This document shows, piece by piece, positions 44,269-52,532 of a stretch of 54,485 bases of DNA (within the stretch, counting starts at the first letter, position 1; the number at the start of each line of letters is the position of its first letter). The DNA comes from Elusimicrobia bacterium RIFOXYA12_FULL_51_18 (lineage in GTDB: Bacteria; Elusimicrobiota; Elusimicrobia; Elusimicrobiales; UBA9959), in contig MGVA01000055.1 in the NCBI GenBank assembly GCA_001800245.1, forward strand, positions 1 to 54,485. Direction: 5' to 3'. Made by a program: the position numbers and the translations under genes. A model generated the notes under the pieces. That model worked only from the letters and a program-made list of their open reading frames with translations, did not search any database and was not told the origin of the DNA.

Positions 44269-45874
44269 GATAGCGGCGTGTGACATTTCGTATATTGCCC
44301 CGGACGGGACAAAGGTATTGGAAGCGACTGCTTTTACCGCGAACGGCCCCTCCGTGGCCCTTCTCGGCAAAAACGGTTCCGGCAAAACCACTTTACTGCG
44401 CATCCTGGCCGGCGACCTGCTGCCGACCGGCGGTGTTGTTGCCGTAAAAGGGCGGGTAGGCTACTTGCCGCAGAAAATTGCGCGCGGGGAAGGGCTTCTG
44501 GTGCAGGACCAGTTGGGCGCGGCGGAGGCATTACGCGACTTAACGCTCATAGACTCCGGAGACGCATCTCCTGAGGTGTTTGAAAGACTGGAGGGGAAGT
44601 GGGATATCCGCGAGCGGTGCCTGAATCTGCTTGAGCGCATGGGGTTGGGTAAGTTGTCTTTGTCCGCCCCCCTTGCCGCTTTAAGCGGAGGGGAAATAGT
44701 CCGGCTTGCGCTGTGCGCCGTTCTATTAAAAGAACCGGACATATTATTGCTTGATGAGCCCACTAATAACCTGGACCGAAAATCGCGGGAAAAACTTCTC
44801 GACTTTGTTTCTGCCTGGAAAGGTCTTAAAATCATTGCCACTCACGACAGACAATTACTGGGCATGCTTGACGCCGTGGCGGAACTATACGAGGGCAAGT
44901 GCACACTGTATAGGATGAAGTATCCCGAGTATGTGAATTATCGAAAACAGATGAACGAATCCGCCAAGTGTAAGGTGGAGGAATCTAAAAAACATCTTGC
45001 GGAGGATCGCAGGACGCTGGGCGTGGTTCTTGACCGCCGCGGGCACCAAACGGCGGCCGCCGAGCGCAGGGCAAAAAAAGATCTTGGCGTTACACGTGTG
45101 AAACTGGCATCAGCCAGGAGCAAAGGGGAGGCCACTACCTCTAAATTGCGGAAAATCCATCTGCAAAAGATAGAAGCCGCCCGGAAAGCCCTGAAATTAG
45201 CGACGAGCAAAGTGCGCCCGGAGAACAGGATAGAAATAGATATTCCCCAGGACCCGGTTCCCGCGGGCAAGAAGATATTAGAATTTACGGATGTGAACGC
45301 CTCTTACGGGGAGAGGCAGCTCTGGAACCGGCCCCTGTCGTTTTATGTTTGCGGAAACGCGCGCATGGCCATTATAGGGCCTAACGGCTCCGGAAAAACC
45401 ACCATAATGCGGCTATTGTGTGGGAAACTCGTTCCCGACGTCGGGAAAATAACGGTAGCCGCGAAACGGGTGGTTTACCTTGATCAGTTCCTGGAATACC
45501 TAGACCCCCAGAAGACCGTGCTGGAAAATGTCTGGCAGCCGGACGGGGAGGTCAGCGAGTCGCTTATCAGAACGAGGCTGGCGCGCCTGTTTTTCCGGCG
45601 AGATGCGGTGCATAAGAAGGTGGAGTGCCTTAGTGGTGGAGAAAAGTTGCGGGTGGCGCTGGCAAAACTGTTCTGCGTGAAAGATCCTCCGCAGCTGCTG
45701 CTGCTGGACGAACCCACCAATAACCTGGACCTGGACAGCTGCGAGCAATTGGAAAGCGCCCTGGAGGGGTTCAAAGGGGCCATTCTTGTTATTTCCCACG
45801 ACTATGAATTTTTGAGCAGTATAAAGGCGGATGACTGTTTCGATTTGACGCCGTATTGCAACGAGGAAAATTGA
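44234..45874 (+). CDS. ABC-F family ATPase
   Basis: 546 residues, two ABC domains in one chain without membrane helices. First Walker A GKNGSGKTT (from residue 45) with signature LSGGEIVR and LLLDEPTNNLD; second Walker A GPNGSGKTT with LSGGEKLR and LLLDEPTNNLD. A long charged linker (about 240-345) joins them. ABC-F proteins act on the ribosome and include resistance factors that dislodge antibiotics. In a peptide cassette an immunity role is attractive; a general translation role is equally possible. Confidence 0.88.
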   Translation: MSKNKAKRPNPKIAACDISYIAPDGTKVLEATAFTANGPSVALLGKNGSGKTTLLRILAGDLLPTGGVVAVKGRVGYLPQKIARGEGLLVQDQLGAAEALRDLTLIDSGDASPEVFERLEGKWDIRERCLNLLERMGLGKLSLSAPLAALSGGEIVRLALCAVLLKEPDILLLDEPTNNLDRKSREKLLDFVSAWKGLKIIATHDRQLLGMLDAVAELYEGKCTLYRMKYPEYVNYRKQMNESAKCKVEESKKHLAEDRRTLGVVLDRRGHQTAAAERRAKKDLGVTRVKLASARSKGEATTSKLRKIHLQKIEAARKALKLATSKVRPENRIEIDIPQDPVPAGKKILEFTDVNASYGERQLWNRPLSFYVCGNARMAIIGPNGSGKTTIMRLLCGKLVPDVGKITVAAKRVVYLDQFLEYLDPQKTVLENVWQPDGEVSESLIRTRLARLFFRRDAVHKKVECLSGGEKLRVALAKLFCVKDPPQLLLLDEPTNNLDLDSCEQLESALEGFKGAILVISHDYEFLSSIKADDCFDLTPYCNEEN

Positions 45875-45875
45875 G

Positions 45876-47208
45876 ATGGGGTTTCGAAGCTCATCTTTTG
45901 TTGTGGATTGCGGTTTAAACTCCGCCGGGAAACGGCATTACTTCAACACGCTATCCCGCAAATTTATGACCCTCCCCGGAGAACTTGCCGAAATAGCCGC
46001 GCACCCCGGGTACGGATGCGCGCGTTACGGAATTCCTAAGAAAGGGGAAGTGGCTCACAGAGGCGCCGTCTTACACCGAAGAACTGAGAGATGCCATACG
46101 CCTGATAACTGCGGCAGGAGGAGAAAGCGCGGCGCTGAACGTGGTTTTTACCGTAACCACAAAATGCAACCTGAATTGCAGCTATTGTTTTCAGAACAAT
46201 ACGCAGCGTCAAGATGCGGGCGAGGATATAATTTCCGCCCTGCCCGGCTTTATCAGGAGAGAAGCCGGGGAAAGGCCGGCAATAAAGAAAGTCCGCTTAA
46301 GCCTGTTCGGCGGTGAACCGTTGTTGAGACAGGCCGCTTGTTTGACCCTGCTTGATTACGTCCAGCGCGAATGCGCCGCCTTAGCACTGCAGTTCGAGGG
46401 AGGCATCGTTACCAACGGCCTCGGGGCGGACCCCGATTTCTGGCAGACCGCGGCGAAGTTCGGTTTAAAAAAGGTCCAGGTTACCATCGATGGCTCTGAA
46501 AAAGTTCATGACGGTTTCCGGCAATTAAATGGAGCCGGAACATATAAGCCGCTTTTGTCGCTTTGCTCCCGGTTGTCTGGAACTTTTCAGATGTCGCTGA
46601 AGTATAATCTGAACCGTCGCAGCGCGGAGTGTTTTGAGGGATTTGTCTAGGATCTGGCCGCTTATGGTTTCAATAAAACCAATACGCATATAGTGCTGGA
46701 GGCCGTGAAAGAGATAGATTATAATGAGGCTCGGAGTTACTATTTCCCCGCGGCTTCGCAGGAGTCCGGAGACGCTTATGTTGCCTGTTTGGACATTGCG
46801 CTGCGTTTCGGCTGGAAAGTCGTGCTGACGCATGTTTTTCAGCCGCCATGCATGTATACGCAGACAAAACCGTCCTCGATAGTGATCCGCCCCGACGGGG
46901 GCGTGTCGCGCTGCATTTCCGTTTATAACGATGATCCCGATTTCTCGGGGGGGAATATCGCGGCGTCGGATCCCATGTTTGAGAATACAGACATCGGTAA
47001 GACTATCGAGGGCAACGCCGAAAAATGTAAAGTCGGCAAGTGCCCTTTTTTCCCCGTATGCATGACCGGCTGCCCTTCCTATAAAAAGATACATCTAAAG
47101 ACCGTCCACACCGCATTCTGCCGCCGAGGCCACCTTGAAAAGATCATCCAGGACCTGGGGCGCCTTCAAAACAAACAGCCTAAAGCTTTTGAGCAGTTGG
47201 AATTTTAA
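45876..47208 (+). pseudogene. Broken radical SAM/SPASM maturase
   Basis: The N-terminal part starts at ATG 45876 (LSRKFMTLPGELAEIAAHPG). Between about 46015 and 46045 the coding frame shifts; the continuation reads LTEAPSYTEELRDAIRLI and reaches CNLNCSYC, LFGGEPLL, VTNGL and VTIDGSE. A TAG at 46648-46650 interrupts this frame (EGFV, stop, DLAAYGF), after which the SPASM region follows in frame (PDGGVSRC, CKVGKCPFFPVCMTGCP) to 47208. A frameshift plus a nonsense codon indicate decay. It would have been the second maturase of module 4. Confidence 0.85.
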
Positions 47209-47231
47209 CGCGTCGGCATCGAAATCAGATC

Positions 47232-48524
47232 ATGAACAGCTTAAAAACAATACCCGGACTGGGAAAAAACTCCATTCTTTTTATCTTCGGCCAGACTATT
47301 TCCAGGATCGGGGATATGGCTCAGCTCGTGGGCTTAAGCATGTATGTTTATAAAGCTTCGGGGAATAATATCTTCGCCGTAAGTCTTCTGTACGCGGTGG
47401 AAGCATTATCGATGATTATTTTTGGGCAGATAGGCGGACTGCTGGCAGACAAATGGGAAAGGAAGCGGTCCCTGATAATTCTCCAGGTTTCACAGGCTTT
47501 GTTAATAGCGTTGATCCCTTTTGCGGGGCGAGGGGTGTTCCTTTATCTCTTGTTTTTTGTGTTCACGGCTTGTACCTCGATAAGTAATATCTTCCAGTCT
47601 GCCATTTCCGGAGATGTAGCTGATACCGCGCGCTATGAGAAATTTCAGGCAGTGTATTCTTCTTTACAGTCGTTCAGCACAATAACAGGGCCGGTGATCG
47701 GTGCCTGGCTTTTTTCTGTTTTCGGCACAACCGCGTTATTTGTTTTTAACTCGCTTAGCTTCCTGATTTGCGCTGCGACTATTTACCTTCTTGACATCAA
47801 GGAAACGGCGGGGGCCGAGCAAAACATTGCGGATAAAGCGCCGTCCTCCCAAAAAGGCAGTTCAAAAACGGCTTTTGGGGAAACCGGAAAAAGCAGTTAT
47901 ATGGCGCAATGGAAGGATGGATATCGTGTTGCGCTCGCCAACTCTGATTTGGCGGCGATAGTTTTTTCAATGCCTATAATCATGCTGGGTGTGGGCATCC
48001 TCAACAGCATCTTTATCGGCATAAGCGCCGATCTCTGGATGTTCTCGGACAGGCAGTTCGGGTGGCTAATGGGCGCCTCGGGAATCGGGGGTCTTTTAGG
48101 GGGGCTCTTATACGGAAGCGTCCATGCGAAGTTTTCGCCAAAAACATTTTTTTACTCGGGTGTAGCGGCCAAATCGCTCTGTCTTCTCTTCGCCGCTTTT
48201 ACAACTAACTTTTTTTTAGTGTTCGTTTTATTTATCCTCAATAGCATAGGGTTTTCAATTGTCGTCTCTACTTCGCGGATTTTTTTCATTAAAAATACAA
48301 GCCCGCTGGAGCGAGGAAGGGTTTCCGGAATTGCCGGCTCCCTGGCTTCCATCTCTATGTTGTGCGGCAGTTCTCTTTCCGGTTTTTTTGTCACATACGG
48401 CGGCTACAGGGTAAGCATTGGAATTATAGTGGGATTTCATATATTATGCGCGCTAAGTTTCTGGATAATTGGCAACAAGCGAATATTGGCGGGGCATGGC
48501 CCCTTTAAAGGGGAACGTAAATGA
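47232..48524 (+). CDS. MFS exporter
   Basis: 430 residues, twelve predicted helices, with motif A as GGLLADKWERKRS. EntS/MFS_3-like, similar in kind to the exporter of module 3. Likely exports the module 4 product. The stop overlaps the start of a tiny ORF as ATGA. Confidence 0.87.
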   Translation: MNSLKTIPGLGKNSILFIFGQTISRIGDMAQLVGLSMYVYKASGNNIFAVSLLYAVEALSMIIFGQIGGLLADKWERKRSLIILQVSQALLIALIPFAGRGVFLYLLFFVFTACTSISNIFQSAISGDVADTARYEKFQAVYSSLQSFSTITGPVIGAWLFSVFGTTALFVFNSLSFLICAATIYLLDIKETAGAEQNIADKAPSSQKGSSKTAFGETGKSSYMAQWKDGYRVALANSDLAAIVFSMPIIMLGVGILNSIFIGISADLWMFSDRQFGWLMGASGIGGLLGGLLYGSVHAKFSPKTFFYSGVAAKSLCLLFAAFTTNFFLVFVLFILNSIGFSIVVSTSRIFFIKNTSPLERGRVSGIAGSLASISMLCGSSLSGFFVTYGGYRVSIGIIVGFHILCALSFWIIGNKRILAGHGPFKGERK

Positions 48525-48634
48525 ATTTTTTAAAAAATAACAAAGGAAGGGCTTTTGGTCTTGTGGGCGCACTGGCAGATCTTGTTTTTTCCGGTATTGG
48601 CTCCATACTTTCTCCGGTCTATTCTCTACACTGA
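48521..48634 (+). CDS. Small hydrophobic ORF, possibly frameshifted
   Basis: 37 codons coupled to the MFS gene by ATGA. After a basic start (NFLKNNKGR) it is a hydrophobic Gly/Ala/Ser segment (GALADLVFSGIGSILSPVYS). Shifting frame near the end would extend it by about 20 residues (LISILLPFIDEYLGN). It may be the broken start of another membrane protein or a small membrane peptide. The 145 bp to the next gene show nothing recognisable. Confidence 0.35.
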   Translation: MNFLKNNKGRAFGLVGALADLVFSGIGSILSPVYSLH

Positions 48635-48779
48635 TCAGTATTCTCTTGCCGTTTATAGATGAGTATCTCGGAAATTGTTTATCTAAAAAATAAAAGACAG
48701 AAAATTAATTTTTGCGGTGCAGGGTGTTTGCTGTGCCCCCGCACTTTTTCTGAAGACGGCCAAAGCGCGGGGCGAGGCG

Positions 48780-48962
48780 TCAGGCTTTTTCTATCTGAGC
48801 AAGTATCTTCACTATTTCCGCGGCGGCGGCGTTCATCAGGGCCAGCATCTCTTTCTTTTCGGCCGCTGAGCAGTCCTTGTAAAGTTCGGCGGCGCTTTTA
48901 AGGCTGGAGCATTTGGATCGCAGATCGTGCAGGAGTTTGCCGTTGTCGGGTGAGGTGGTCAT
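48780..48962 (-). CDS. Mini histidine-phosphotransfer (DHp-like) protein
   Basis: 60 residues, all helical. LLHDLRSKCSSLKSAAELY (H12) matches the H-box and first helix of a HisKA/DHp domain, and EKKEMLALMNAAAAEIVKIL fits the second helix. No ATPase domain. Its start overlaps the stop of the sigma-54 activator gene as ATGA, so the two are made together. It could dimerise and relay phosphate between the receiver of the hybrid kinase and the regulator. The assignment rests on a short motif. Confidence 0.6.
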   Translation of the reverse strand: MTTSPDNGKLLHDLRSKCSSLKSAAELYKDCSAAEKKEMLALMNAAAAEIVKILAQIEKA

Positions 48963-50308
48963 TTCTTTTCTCCTTCCGGCTCAATGCCCAGTTTTTTAAG
49001 GGTTGAATATAGAAGCCGCGTGGAAATTTTAAGATCAGCCATGGTTTTTGTTTTCTTGCCTTCGTTTTCCCGCAGGTTCCTGGTTATTATCTCTCCTGAA
49101 ACTTTTTCCAGCGCCGCCTCAAGGCCATTGGCCAGGGCGTAGGCGTAAAGTCCGCCGTCCTGCGCCGGGGCGGGCCGCGCAGCGTCGCGGTTTTTTAAAT
49201 GCTTCTGGACCGCAGTTATGTCCACCCGCCCTTGCGAGCCGCCGGAAACCAGGTCCACGAACTTCTTCAGCTCCCGCACATTGCCCGGCCAGGCGTAATT
49301 TTCCATGTAAACCCTGGCTTCCGGAGTGAAAGACAGGCGGCGTCCGCCCTTTGTGAAATGCTGCAGGAGCGGTGCTATGTCGCAGGCCCTGCGTGCGAGC
49401 GGCTTAAGGTTTATGGTATAGCCGTGCACGCGCTGGAACAGGTCGAAGCGCATTTTCCCCTGCGCTATCAGCGCCTGAGGATCCTCAAGCGTGGCGCTGA
49501 TTATGCGGAACTCGGAATGTTCAGGTTTCTCCGAGCCCAGCGGGTAGAAGGAGCGTTCCTCTACGGCTTTCAGCAGTTTCATCTGCATGGTAAGGCTCAT
49601 GGTGCCTATTTCATCCAGGAACAGGGTCCCCTTATGGGCTTCCAGCAGGCGGCCCTTGCGGGCTTCATGCGCCCCGGTGAAGGCGCCTTTCCTGTGGCCG
49701 AACATTTCCGCCTCCAGCAGGTCCTCGGTGTAGGCCGAGCAGTTTATGGAGACGAACGCGCCTTCGCGGCCCGAGTGCTCGTGCAGGATCTTTGCCAGCG
49801 AGGTCTTGCCTGTGCCGGAAGGGCCGAGTATCAATATCGGAAGTTCGGTGGGGGCGTACTTAAGCGCCTCGGAGGCGGCGGCCTTGGTTTCGGGGTCGCT
49901 GGTGATAAAAGCGGAGGAAAAAATATCCTTAGCCCCGGCGGCCTTCCTGTTCTGCAGGAACTTGCGCAGGATGTCGGCCACGTTGGAGCTTTCGTTGCCT
50001 TTCGCGTAAAAATCCGAGGCGCCCAGCGCATAGGCCCTGTCTATAGTTTCGTCCGAATCGGAGCTGGAGACTACCACGCAGTATACGCCTTTGGCTGCGG
50101 CTGCCGCTATGGCTTTCAGGCCCGAGTGGTCGTCGTCCGGGCCCAGCATCAGGTCGAAAAAGCCGATGTCGTATCTTCCGTTTTCTATCTTTTTTAAGGC
50201 TGTATTCAGGTCTCCGGATAGTTCAATATTATGCCCCGCCAAATGCGCGGACATCACCTTCTGCGCAAGCTTATCGTCTTCCAGCACCAGGATATTGAGT
50301 TTTTCCAT
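48959..50308 (-). CDS. NtrC-family sigma-54 activator (response regulator)
   Basis: 449 residues from ATG 50308 (AGGGAG upstream). Receiver: acidic EDD (10-12), phosphoacceptor D52 in FFDLM, K103. AAA+ domain: Walker A GPSGTGKT, the sigma-54 contact loop GAFTGA intact, Walker B TLFLDEIG. C-terminal Fis-type helix-turn-helix: KKTKTMADLKISTRLLYSTL. It should bind paired palindromes and open sigma-54 promoters, which is exactly the arrangement repeated five times in this window. It diverges from the sigma-54-like gene. Confidence 0.95.
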   Translation of the reverse strand: MEKLNILVLEDDKLAQKVMSAHLAGHNIELSGDLNTALKKIENGRYDIGFFDLMLGPDDDHSGLKAIAAAAAKGVYCVVVSSSDSDETIDRAYALGASDFYAKGNESSNVADILRKFLQNRKAAGAKDIFSSAFITSDPETKAAASEALKYAPTELPILILGPSGTGKTSLAKILHEHSGREGAFVSINCSAYTEDLLEAEMFGHRKGAFTGAHEARKGRLLEAHKGTLFLDEIGTMSLTMQMKLLKAVEERSFYPLGSEKPEHSEFRIISATLEDPQALIAQGKMRFDLFQRVHGYTINLKPLARRACDIAPLLQHFTKGGRRLSFTPEARVYMENYAWPGNVRELKKFVDLVSGGSQGRVDITAVQKHLKNRDAARPAPAQDGGLYAYALANGLEAALEKVSGEIITRNLRENEGKKTKTMADLKISTRLLYSTLKKLGIEPEGEKK

Positions 50309-50320
50309 AATAGTCTCCCT

Positions 50321-50513
50321 TGGTCGTCTGATCAGTATGTCTACAGGCCGTCTGATGCGCATAGCGCCGGGCCGCTTTGATGAGTATAGCTCTTGGCCGT
50401 TTGATGCGCATCGCGCTTGTTACGGCATGGCCATAGGCCTAATGCGGCACGCCCACAGGGCAGTTACGGCATGACTATAGGCCTAATATGGCATGGCCAT
50501 AGGCTTGAAAATA
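50321..50513. repeat. Degenerate 25-bp tandem array
   Basis: Eight imperfect units start at 50321, 50346, 50370, 50395, 50420, 50445, 50464 and 50489 (24-25 bp each, one of 19). The left four resemble GGCCGTCTGATGCGCATAG; the right four resemble TACGGCATGGCCATAGGCC. It fills the space between the divergent activator and sigma-54-like genes, and the last unit runs into the module 5 sites. The activator gene promoter must lie in it, but I see no clear -10. Confidence 0.7.
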
Positions 50514-50533
50514 AATATTTTCAAATGAAAATA
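50507..50533 (+). promoter_or_regulatory. Upstream activator site(s), module 5
   Basis: A full palindrome TATTTTC-AAAT-GAAAATA (50516-50533) and, at the expected place 20 bp upstream, only the right half GAAAATA (50507-50513). The full site centre is 94.5 bp from the -24 GG of P5. Confidence 0.82.
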
Positions 50534-50617
50534 ATTTACCCCGCAATTTATTATACAGAAATTAAGCTGTGGCCGCACCATTGGGGGGAGAGTTGTTCGG
50601 GTGGTCCGGGGTGGGTC

Positions 50618-50633
50618 TGGCATAAAAATTGCT
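50618..50633 (+). promoter_or_regulatory. Sigma-54 promoter P5
   Basis: TGGCATAAAAATTGCT, identical to P1, 62 bp before the start of the sigma-54-like gene. Implies positive autoregulation. Confidence 0.88.
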
Positions 50634-50679
50634 CTGCTATGAATTAACGGCTATAATATAGGGAATAGGAGATTTTGAA

Positions 50680-51735
50680 ATGAAACCTCACGGCTTTAAA
50701 CATACGGTATCCGCCGGCGCCAGGACTTCCGCCGCCATTATCGGTGCGCTTAAGATGGCGCATCTGGCTGGGATGAGCGAAGAGGAGTTTGAGAAATTCC
50801 TCAAGGAAATGGAGGGCGGCCGTATTTTTCAGCTTCTTAAAAATTCCGGGGCCATAAACCTGGCCGAGTTCCCCTCCGCGCGCTATGCCGCCCGCCAGTA
50901 TGCCGGCTATGGTCTTAAACTTTCCGGCGGGGATTTGCCGGAGCTGGCCGACGGCAACGGCGACCTGGTGGGTGTTATACAGGGTATAGGCCAGGAAAAG
51001 TTCGAAGCCTGCTTCCTTAAAGACGCCGTGATGAGCGACGTTGAGCGCGCCGAGGAATGCGATATTTCCGTGGCCGATGCCGTGCGCCTGCGCGATTTCG
51101 TGAACCGCGCCTTCATACAGGCCGAATTCGAGGGGCCGGTGGAAGCTCCGGCCGCAAAAGTATTCAGCGCGGTGGCCGGCATAGAGATAAAGGACGGGGA
51201 GCCCGCGCTGGCCTTCTTCCACCGTGAGATATGGAAAGGCCGTTATAAGGTGGACTCTGAGAAGCTTGCCCTGCTGCTGCCGGGGCTTGAGCCGGCCGAG
51301 CGCAATCGCGTGGAAAAACTTCTGCGCAAAATTGAATTCGCCGACAAGCGCAAGACCACTCTTTACCGCGCGCTTGAAATTTTAATGAACGTGCAGGCCG
51401 ATTATCTTGTAAGCGGAGAGCCGGGACGCCGCCGGCCGCTTTCGCAAAAGACGCTGGCCAGGAACCTTGAGGTGGACCCCAGCGTCCTCAACCGCCTTGT
51501 ATCTAATAAATCACTGCAGATGCCGTGGGGCATGGAAGCGCCCATGAGCGTGCTGCTGCCCAGTTCCAAAGTTGTGAACCTGGAACGGCTTTATTCCATA
51601 GCCTCCGAAAAGCCGGAACTGAGCGATGAAGGACTCCGCATGGAATTGAAAGTTCGCCACGGCGTTAAGTTGTCGCGCCGCTCGGTGGCTCAGTACCGCA
51701 AGGACCTAAGCCTAGCCGCCTCCGGTGCTCGCTAA
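50680..51735 (+). CDS. Divergent short sigma-54-like factor
   Basis: 351 residues, versus about 480 for typical RpoN. The C terminus aligns with the RpoN DNA-binding domain: PLSQKTLARNLEVDPSVLNR (helix-turn-helix), LVSNKSLQMPWGM where RpoN has VTNKYxxTPRG, LPSS for FFSS, and SRRSVAQYRKDLSL for the RpoN box ARRTVAKYRxxL. The N terminus (SAAIIGALKMAHLAGMSEEE) resembles region I in layout but lacks its Gln/Leu richness. The middle should be the core-binding domain. Strong GGAG before the ATG. Probably a second, dedicated sigma-54. Confidence 0.82.
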   Translation: MKPHGFKHTVSAGARTSAAIIGALKMAHLAGMSEEEFEKFLKEMEGGRIFQLLKNSGAINLAEFPSARYAARQYAGYGLKLSGGDLPELADGNGDLVGVIQGIGQEKFEACFLKDAVMSDVERAEECDISVADAVRLRDFVNRAFIQAEFEGPVEAPAAKVFSAVAGIEIKDGEPALAFFHREIWKGRYKVDSEKLALLLPGLEPAERNRVEKLLRKIEFADKRKTTLYRALEILMNVQADYLVSGEPGRRRPLSQKTLARNLEVDPSVLNRLVSNKSLQMPWGMEAPMSVLLPSSKVVNLERLYSIASEKPELSDEGLRMELKVRHGVKLSRRSVAQYRKDLSLAASGAR

Positions 51736-51990
51736 TATGGCGCGTAAATTTCTTTCCGTCGATAACAATATTTGCTCCGTCGGGCCAAATGTCAAGAAGT
51801 GTTAACGCCAGCACACTAGGTAGCGTTTATTTCTTGCGAGGGGCGGGCTGATAACAGCTTTTATTCTTACCACGGGTTGGCAATCATAATATTGTTGAAT
51901 ATACGGGATGTCGGGAGGGGATTTCGGAAGCGAAACTTTCCCGGTCATACCTATAAATTATAGAATTAGAGCGGAAGGCCGGATAAAACT

Positions 51991-52515
51991 ATGACCGTAA
52001 GATGCGAACTTAATATTAACGGCGGGACCAGGCGCATCCTGCTTGTGGCCAAGGAAGAAGAGACCGTGGAGCACGTGGCGCTGCGGCTTGCGGCTGCGGC
52101 GCTCTTTTTTGACAGGGAGCCGGCGCTGGAAGTGGGGCCCACCCATCCGGCCGTAGTTGACATCGGATTTTATCCGGACCTGCTGGTCACCGACGAGGCC
52201 GGCGGAGTAAGCATCTGGATAGAATGCGGCACCGTTGCCACCAACAAGCTAACCAAGGTTGCCAGACGTCTTCGTGCGGCCAGGCTGGTAGTGCTGAAGG
52301 AAAGTCCCGAGGACGGACGCCGTTTCCGGGAAGTCATTAAAAAAGAGATCCCTAAGGGCGATAAGATAGAGGTGTGGGCCTGGCCTAAAGACGAATTTGC
52401 GAAGTGGACCGGCGCTCTCCGGGAATCCAGTCATATTTTTGGCGAGGCCTCCGGCAGGTCCCTGAACCTTGTCCTTAACGAAGTCCCTTTTGACGTCCAT
52501 CTCATTCCCTGCTGA
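51991..52515 (+). CDS. YaeQ family protein
   Basis: 174 residues matching YaeQ: LRLAAAALFF, then YPDLLVTDEAGGVSIWIECGT and NKLTKVARRLRAARLVVL, the PD-(D/E)xK-like core of the family. Function of the family is unsettled. The 255 bp before it hold no gene; TATAAA/TATAGA boxes near 51951 could form a promoter. It precedes the YgjP-like gene by 17 bp. Confidence 0.8.
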   Translation: MTVRCELNINGGTRRILLVAKEEETVEHVALRLAAAALFFDREPALEVGPTHPAVVDIGFYPDLLVTDEAGGVSIWIECGTVATNKLTKVARRLRAARLVVLKESPEDGRRFREVIKKEIPKGDKIEVWAWPKDEFAKWTGALRESSHIFGEASGRSLNLVLNEVPFDVHLIPC

Positions 52516-52532
52516 CAATCTGCTGACCGGCT

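Noticed and set aside
46648-46650. TAG in the maturase as a recoded amino acid (pyrrolysine-like)
   Set aside because: The same gene also has a frameshift, and a single CAG to TAG change explains it. No recoding element or tRNA is seen.
49199-50197. A 332-codon plus-strand frame opposite the sigma-54 activator
   Set aside because: Shadow of a GC-biased gene; the minus-strand product has receiver, AAA+ and helix-turn-helix motifs.
22859-50533. The paired AT-rich palindromes as a CRISPR array or attachment sites
   Set aside because: Only two sites per locus with 1-2 bp between them, no spacers and no cas or integrase genes; position before -24/-12 promoters explains them.
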